Below, piece after piece: positions 59,079-64,000 of a DNA stretch of 64,000 nucleotides. A program made the position numbers and the translations under genes. Numbering within the stretch: position 1 is the first letter of the stretch; each line of letters opens with the position of its first letter. The DNA comes from Mycogone perniciosa. Lineage: Eukaryota > Ascomycota > Sordariomycetes > Hypocreales > Hypocreaceae. The stretch lies in NCBI GenBank assembly GCA_025331125.1, contig JAOALB010000073.1, forward strand, positions 124,001-188,000, written 5' to 3'. Under the pieces are notes generated by a model. The model was not told the DNA's origin. It searched no databases and saw only the letters and a program-made list of their open reading frames with translations.

Positions 59079-60031
59079 TTCGAATATTGCCTCGGTTATC
59101 TGTTGAGAAACTGGCCTCCGAGAGCGGAGAGCAACAATAGCGGTGGTATACTATTATCCACGATACGAGAGTGTTCAAAATACAATTGAGAGACGGTGAA
59201 TAGAATATGAATGTCCAATAGTATATGCTAGGATATTGTTTGCTTGCTTAAGGATATCAAGAAGACGAGCAGATATAGAATGCTTGACGAAAGAATGACT
59301 CTTTATTGAGTAGTATTGAGCGGGTACGTAGACAATAGATAACTGATAGGGTACTCGGTGTTATCATCCATGATTATCAAGAAAGTTGGATAAGTCAGCC
59401 TATTGCGCAATTCGCTCTTGGCCTCTTTGGGGATAAAAGTGATACTAAAATGAGAGGAGTACATACGTAGTCCGAAGTACGTACCGCGAAGCTAGTCACG
59501 CGAGAAATCACATGATATGAATCAGGGAGCCAAAATTCCAAACGCGACCAGTGGCTCTGACGAGGCTACCGCCTGGTCCGTGCACTCTGACTGTGCAGCC
59601 AGCAATCCACGACCAAACGCGGAGCTTCCTTCGTATTGCTGATTTTGATTGATACAACGTCGCCAACTCGCAAACTCCAGCCTGACTCTGCGACACAGGT
59701 TGGAAAGGCATCGTTCGGGCTTGTGGTGATTGCGGCCAATCTGATCTGGTATTGTACTGCAGCTCTGTGCACCTGTCGCTCTACCAGTCGCCTAGGCCAT
59801 CTCTTATTTCTTCTCTTTTTTCCCTTGTTCGCCAACCACCTGTCATTCTTTTTTCAAGCACTTCATCTCATCACCGCCCACTTTCTGCGTTTACCGACTC
59901 TTGACGTCGCGCCGATCACGTTTTGCCTGCCTGCGCCTTCATCTGCAGCTCCTTCATCCGACGCTCTGAAGCCATTGCCGCCAATGATCTAACACGCGCC
60001 AACTTTTCGCAACATCATCGAGTCGACCGTC
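59079..60031. other. Divergent spacer between MET2 and THO2
   Basis: About 950 bp holding both promoters. No gene was seen. The THO2-proximal part is pyrimidine-rich and probably transcribed leader. Confidence 0.5.
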
Positions 60032-63000
60032 ATGCCTCCTAAACGCAAGCGGCCCGATCGACCATCCGGCGAGGGAGGCAGACCATCGCCCCATCGCCCT
60101 GCTGACACTGGTCTCGCCCAACACGACAGAGACGACAACGGAAATAGAGGTCGCGGCCGGGGAGGGCATCGCGGATCTAATCGACGAGACTCGTCGCATG
60201 GTGGTCATATCCGTGGTCCCCCTAACCACCAACAAAACCAGTCGCCAGTTTCGCGAAGAGTCAGCACACCCTCACAACAAACACCACTTGCATCTCCAGC
60301 AGTTGCGAGACAGCCCAACTCACCCGCCATGACGAAATTACAACCGCCGCCGCCGCCTCCCCCCGCCTTCGTTAAACCGCCCCCTTCACCTGCACCATCG
60401 AAATCATCCACATCACCGGCTTTGGCAAAGCAACAACGACCAATCTCGCTACCTCTAACAAAAACGTCTCCCGAATCGATAACAGGCCCTAACTCTCCAG
60501 ACGGATCGAATTATCGCTATGATAATCTCACAGACGAGAAGATCCGGACCTGGGCGGAACGTGGCCGGGAGGAGATCGTGCGGCACGGAGTTCAGTCACG
60601 AGAAGATGTCGATATTACGGAGCTGTCCAGTCTATTCCAAGAGTTCATTCACGCTGTTGTCGAGAACCGGCTGGACGCCACGGATGCTGGAGCCTGCGTC
60701 AAGGAAATCCTGGGTGATGAAACGTCAGACGTCATTAAGGATTCGTACACCTTCGCTCCCCATACCCTCCTGCTTGACTCACTGGCCATTGTCATGGACA
60801 ACGACCCCGAGCTATACCGTCCCGCCCTCCGCGACTTTCTCATAGCCACCGGTGTCTCGCCTGCTCTCATGCGACAGGTGCTTGATGCACCACTACTTCA
60901 GCAGCTGGGGCTTATCAGAGACACCTTCGCCAGACTTGGTGTTAGACAAGCAACAAATCTGCTCTACCGACAGGCCAACTATAATCTGTTGCGCGAAGAA
61001 ACTGAGGGCTATTCAAAGCTGGTCACTGAGCTCTTCACAACTAGTAGTGTGGTCTCACCATCACCAGAACTAGCCGAACAGACGTTCGAGAGAGTCAAGG
61101 CCCTAATTGGCACGTTTGACTTGGATGTCGGCCGAGTTCTCGATGTGACTCTTGATGTGGCTGCCGCTGTTTTAATCAAGCAGTTTAAATTCTTCGTCAA
61201 GTTTTTACGAATCAGCTCCTGGTGGCCCCGTTCCCATCTTAAGTTCAGCTCCTCTATTTATATCGGTGGCCTGCCGACTTGGGCTGAACCGCACTATCTT
61301 CATTGGAACACCAGCGAGGAAGATGAGCAGATAAATGCACAAAAAAAACTGTCACGGGACGCCGCCTTCTGGGACCGGGCTCGAGAGGCGCATCTAGCAG
61401 CTTTCTTCGAACTTGGTGGGAGGGAAGTCGCTAATCTGAACTCATACCAGCCCAAAGCCATCAGCGGTCACAACAATGAGGATGGTATCGATATGGAACA
61501 ACGATGGATAGAGGAAACCAAGACACTTCCACCGCCTGGCAATAAGGTTGCTGCGCAGCTTCTTGGTTTCAAGTTGCTATTCTACAACACCGATTTGAGA
61601 GACAAAACAGATGTCCTCCCTGCAAACCTTCTCTACCTTGCCGCTCTCCTCATCAAGGTCGGTTTTATTTCCCTCGTTGACCTTTACCCTCATTTGTCTC
61701 CACCCGACGAGCAGATGGAGCGTGTCCGCGAGGAACAGATGAAGAAGATCGGGGAAGAAGAACGAGCATCACGAGGTGGGCCCATGAACGCTCTTCTCAT
61801 GGCCGGTGTTCTCCCCCAAGGTGATGATGACAACCCAACGTCGTCAAATCTACCCAGGCGCGAACCTGCGAAAAAAGCCGAACCCGAGCCAAAGTCATCT
61901 GCTCAAGAGGGCACAGAGGAAAAGACACTTCCAGAGCCCCTAGAACAGAAAGTGCGACTTCTCGTTCAGCTCCTAACCATTGGCGCTATCCCAGAGTCAC
62001 TGTTCATTCTCGGTCGGTTTCCCTGGATTCCCGAGCTATTTCCCGAGGTCCTCTCGCGAATCCATCGCATACTGCACGTCTCTCTTGAAAAAGTGTTCAA
62101 TGACAGCCGGCCCAGGTCTGTCAACACCATGGAATGCCCCACTAAGGAAATGTTCGCTGTGGATCAAACTGGTGTAGCCAAAGGAAGCGTACGACTCAGC
62201 CGGCTGCCCGTCAAGAAAATATGGCGATGGCCCTACCCAGATAAATGGGACACCGGTGAAAACCAGAACTACCGGTTTTATTGGGACGAATGGGCTGACA
62301 ACATTCCTGTTTGCCAAACGGTCGATGATGTCTTCACATTATGCAATACATTTCTCAACCTCTCCGGCGTCAATATTGGCAAAGATGAAGCTCTACTCTC
62401 CAAATTAGCGAGGATTGGAGCGAAAAGTTTGGCTGACGATACCTCTGAAGCTAATTATGCGCGCTGGCACGACCTTCTTCGCAGGCTTCTTGTACCGGCT
62501 CTCAGTCATACAAAGGCCAACACATCGGTTGTCAATGCCATTTGGGAGCTGCTGAGTCGTTATCCATTGTCCACACGGTATTCTATATATGCGGAGTGGT
62601 TCGAGGGCCAAACATCTCGACTGCCTGCCATGAAGACGGCATTCACTCGTGCGATGGCAGAAACACGGGGAACGATGAAGCGCGTTTCACTCACAAATCT
62701 GGGTGAAATGGCAAAGCAGCTGGCGAAGACGAGCTACTCCTCTCCAGGAATAGTCTTCAGAGTGGCTTTCGAGCAATTAGAATCGTATCCCAACTTGATC
62801 GAGGCCTTTGTCGAGTGCGCCAAGTACTTCACGGATCTATCCTACGATGTACTTGTCTGGTCATTGATGAGCTCTCTTGGCAAATCGCGGAGCCGCACAC
62901 AGGCAGATCATGCACTCACAACTAGCAAATGGCTTCAGGCGTTGTCAAGGTTTTCCGGCAAGGTTTTCCGACGATACGCTGTCCTCAACCCTACACCTGT

Positions 63001-64000
63001 CCTTCAATATGTCAATGATCAGCTCTTCCGTGGCAACTCGACTGATTTGATCATATTGAAGGAATTCATTACTTCCATGGGTGGAATCGTGGACTCTGGA
63101 GACTTTACCGATTATCAGATACTGTCGATGGCCGGTGGAGAACGACTGCGTCGCCACACCCTGATTCGAGGACAAGACAAGCGCTTCGACAACATCAAGA
63201 GCTCCAAACGTCTTACTCAAGCACTGACAGATTCAAAACTTGCTGCTCGTTTTCTCCTTAATCTCGCTCAATACCGACAGTCAGCAATCTTCCAAGTCCC
63301 TGAGGATGAGGCTCATATCAAGTATCTGTCAGCTCTTGTGGACGATTCTCACCAGACACTGATGCAATATCTTGATTTCCTCTGGAGCAATGTTGATCCA
63401 TCCGCGTTCGACGCTCTGGTGCCCTCGATCCCCGACCTGATGAGCTCATACGGACTGGATACTAGCTTGGCTTTCATCATTGGTAGAGCGAGTCTTTCTC
63501 ATCGGGTGTATCCATGGGGAGCCAAAGAGAGTGAAAACTCAAAGGAGGAATCGCAGCAAACACCGTCGGAACAAACCGACAAGGAGGGCGATGTCTCCAT
63601 GTCAGACTCGAAGGCAACCGGTGAAGAGACAAAGGGTAAACCGACCTCTACAAATGATGAACAGGTTAGAGCTAGAGATTCGATCACGCCATCCTTGCCC
63701 ACTAATACTAAATTCACACAGAAATCCGATGATCCATCATTGACCCTTGCCCCCCTGCAGCCCATCGTCGATGCTGTTACGACGACTGTGCGATCTGAGG
63801 TCTGGCAAAAGATGACACCAGAACTCTATGTTCTCTTCTGGGCTCTTCAACTTGGCGACCTGTTTTGTCCTGAGGAGATGTACCGACAGGAGAAGGATCG
63901 ACTCGAGGGCGAAGGTCAGGCTATTTTGAGAGATAGATCTGATATGTCCCGGAGAGGTCAAGAGCGAAAGAATGAAAAGAGGCAGGAACTCTTGAAGCAA
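60032..64000 (+). CDS. THO2: THO complex subunit 2 (3' end beyond the window)
   Basis: One open frame of 1323 codons runs to the window edge without a stop or visible intron. THO2 is the large scaffold of the nuclear THO/TREX complex, which couples transcription to mRNA export. Residues 1-165 are disordered and rich in Arg, Gly, Pro and Gln, with a run of eight prolines near 110. The conserved helical part begins at YDNLTDEKIRTWAERGREEI. Typical family blocks are DAAFWDRAREAHLAAFFELG, KIWRWPYPDKWD, FYWDEWADNIP and YPLSTRYSIYAEWF. The last residues seen (RRGQERKNEKRQELLKQ) are in the charged helical region. The ATG at 60032 follows an in-frame leader without other ATGs close by. Confidence 0.93.
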   Translation, partial: MPPKRKRPDRPSGEGGRPSPHRPADTGLAQHDRDDNGNRGRGRGGHRGSNRRDSSHGGHIRGPPNHQQNQSPVSRRVSTPSQQTPLASPAVARQPNSPAMTKLQPPPPPPPAFVKPPPSPAPSKSSTSPALAKQQRPISLPLTKTSPESITGPNSPDGSNYRYDNLTDEKIRTWAERGREEIVRHGVQSREDVDITELSSLFQEFIHAVVENRLDATDAGACVKEILGDETSDVIKDSYTFAPHTLLLDSLAIVMDNDPELYRPALRDFLIATGVSPALMRQVLDAPLLQQLGLIRDTFARLGVRQATNLLYRQANYNLLREETEGYSKLVTELFTTSSVVSPSPELAEQTFERVKALIGTFDLDVGRVLDVTLDVAAAVLIKQFKFFVKFLRISSWWPRSHLKFSSSIYIGGLPTWAEPHYLHWNTSEEDEQINAQKKLSRDAAFWDRAREAHLAAFFELGGREVANLNSYQPKAISGHNNEDGIDMEQRWIEETKTLPPPGNKVAAQLLGFKLLFYNTDLRDKTDVLPANLLYLAALLIKVGFISLVDLYPHLSPPDEQMERVREEQMKKIGEEERASRGGPMNALLMAGVLPQGDDDNPTSSNLPRREPAKKAEPEPKSSAQEGTEEKTLPEPLEQKVRLLVQLLTIGAIPESLFILGRFPWIPELFPEVLSRIHRILHVSLEKVFNDSRPRSVNTMECPTKEMFAVDQTGVAKGSVRLSRLPVKKIWRWPYPDKWDTGENQNYRFYWDEWADNIPVCQTVDDVFTLCNTFLNLSGVNIGKDEALLSKLARIGAKSLADDTSEANYARWHDLLRRLLVPALSHTKANTSVVNAIWELLSRYPLSTRYSIYAEWFEGQTSRLPAMKTAFTRAMAETRGTMKRVSLTNLGEMAKQLAKTSYSSPGIVFRVAFEQLESYPNLIEAFVECAKYFTDLSYDVLVWSLMSSLGKSRSRTQADHALTTSKWLQALSRFSGKVFRRYAVLNPTPVLQYVNDQLFRGNSTDLIILKEFITSMGGIVDSGDFTDYQILSMAGGERLRRHTLIRGQDKRFDNIKSSKRLTQALTDSKLAARFLLNLAQYRQSAIFQVPEDEAHIKYLSALVDDSHQTLMQYLDFLWSNVDPSAFDALVPSIPDLMSSYGLDTSLAFIIGRASLSHRVYPWGAKESENSKEESQQTPSEQTDKEGDVSMSDSKATGEETKGKPTSTNDEQVRARDSITPSLPTNTKFTQKSDDPSLTLAPLQPIVDAVTTTVRSEVWQKMTPELYVLFWALQLGDLFCPEEMYRQEKDRLEGEGQAILRDRSDMSRRGQERKNEKRQELLKQ

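Noticed and set aside
1..64000. tRNA genes, rRNA genes, CRISPR arrays and intact transposons
   Set aside because: No cloverleaf-like box pairs, no transposase or reverse-transcriptase motifs, no long terminal repeats and no spacer arrays were recognised by reading. A dedicated search was not possible.

Overview
This window is nuclear DNA of a filamentous ascomycete (Pezizomycotina). The genes have short GT-AG introns of about 50-200 bp. Housekeeping genes are single copies on both strands without operons (NUP170, ADA2, ERG28, GAL7, MET2, PHO84, THO2). Intergenic spacers are long and rich in simple repeats, and the short palindrome TACGGAGTAC recurs in many of them. The order cannot be fixed from sequence alone; Hypocreales or Eurotiomycetes are both plausible.

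Layout. 0-8 kb: the 5' part of an enoyl-CoA hydratase gene (minus strand), a gene-free spacer, then a seven-exon gene for an adenylation domain fused to a membrane flavoprotein (TmpA-like) with no carrier domain. 8-12 kb: no recognisable gene. 12-23 kb: an accessory island. It holds a decayed Zn2Cys6 transcription factor; a decayed subtilisin-like (S8) protease; an intact fungal gasdermin-like gene facing the protease tail to tail; and a decayed zinc-finger/TPR gene starting on the other side of the gasdermin. 23-47 kb: mostly conserved genes (TMEM97-like, a secretory membrane protein, a methyltransferase, NUP170, 3-ketoacyl-CoA reductase, ERG28, GAL7, ADA2, a CDC25-like rhodanese, a PY-motif membrane protein, an HD-domain phosphohydrolase, a disordered fungal protein). 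48 kb: a two-exon, 70-residue secreted cysteine-rich protein. 49-64 kb: a dynamin-like GTPase, a PHO84-type phosphate transporter, MET2 and the 5' part of THO2.

The most interesting part is 14.4-22.3 kb. Fungal gasdermin-like proteins of the HET-Q1 type are activated by cleavage by a subtilisin-like protease encoded next to them (HET-Q2). Here the pore-forming candidate is an intact single-exon ORF. The protease keeps all of its catalytic residues but is broken by an in-frame stop, by an upstream frame loss, and by a 10-bp minisatellite whose copy number shifts the frame between the catalytic Asp and His. The TPR gene on the far side is also broken. The locus looks like a regulated-cell-death or allorecognition module that has kept its executioner and lost its activator. 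The minisatellite could also make the protease switchable.
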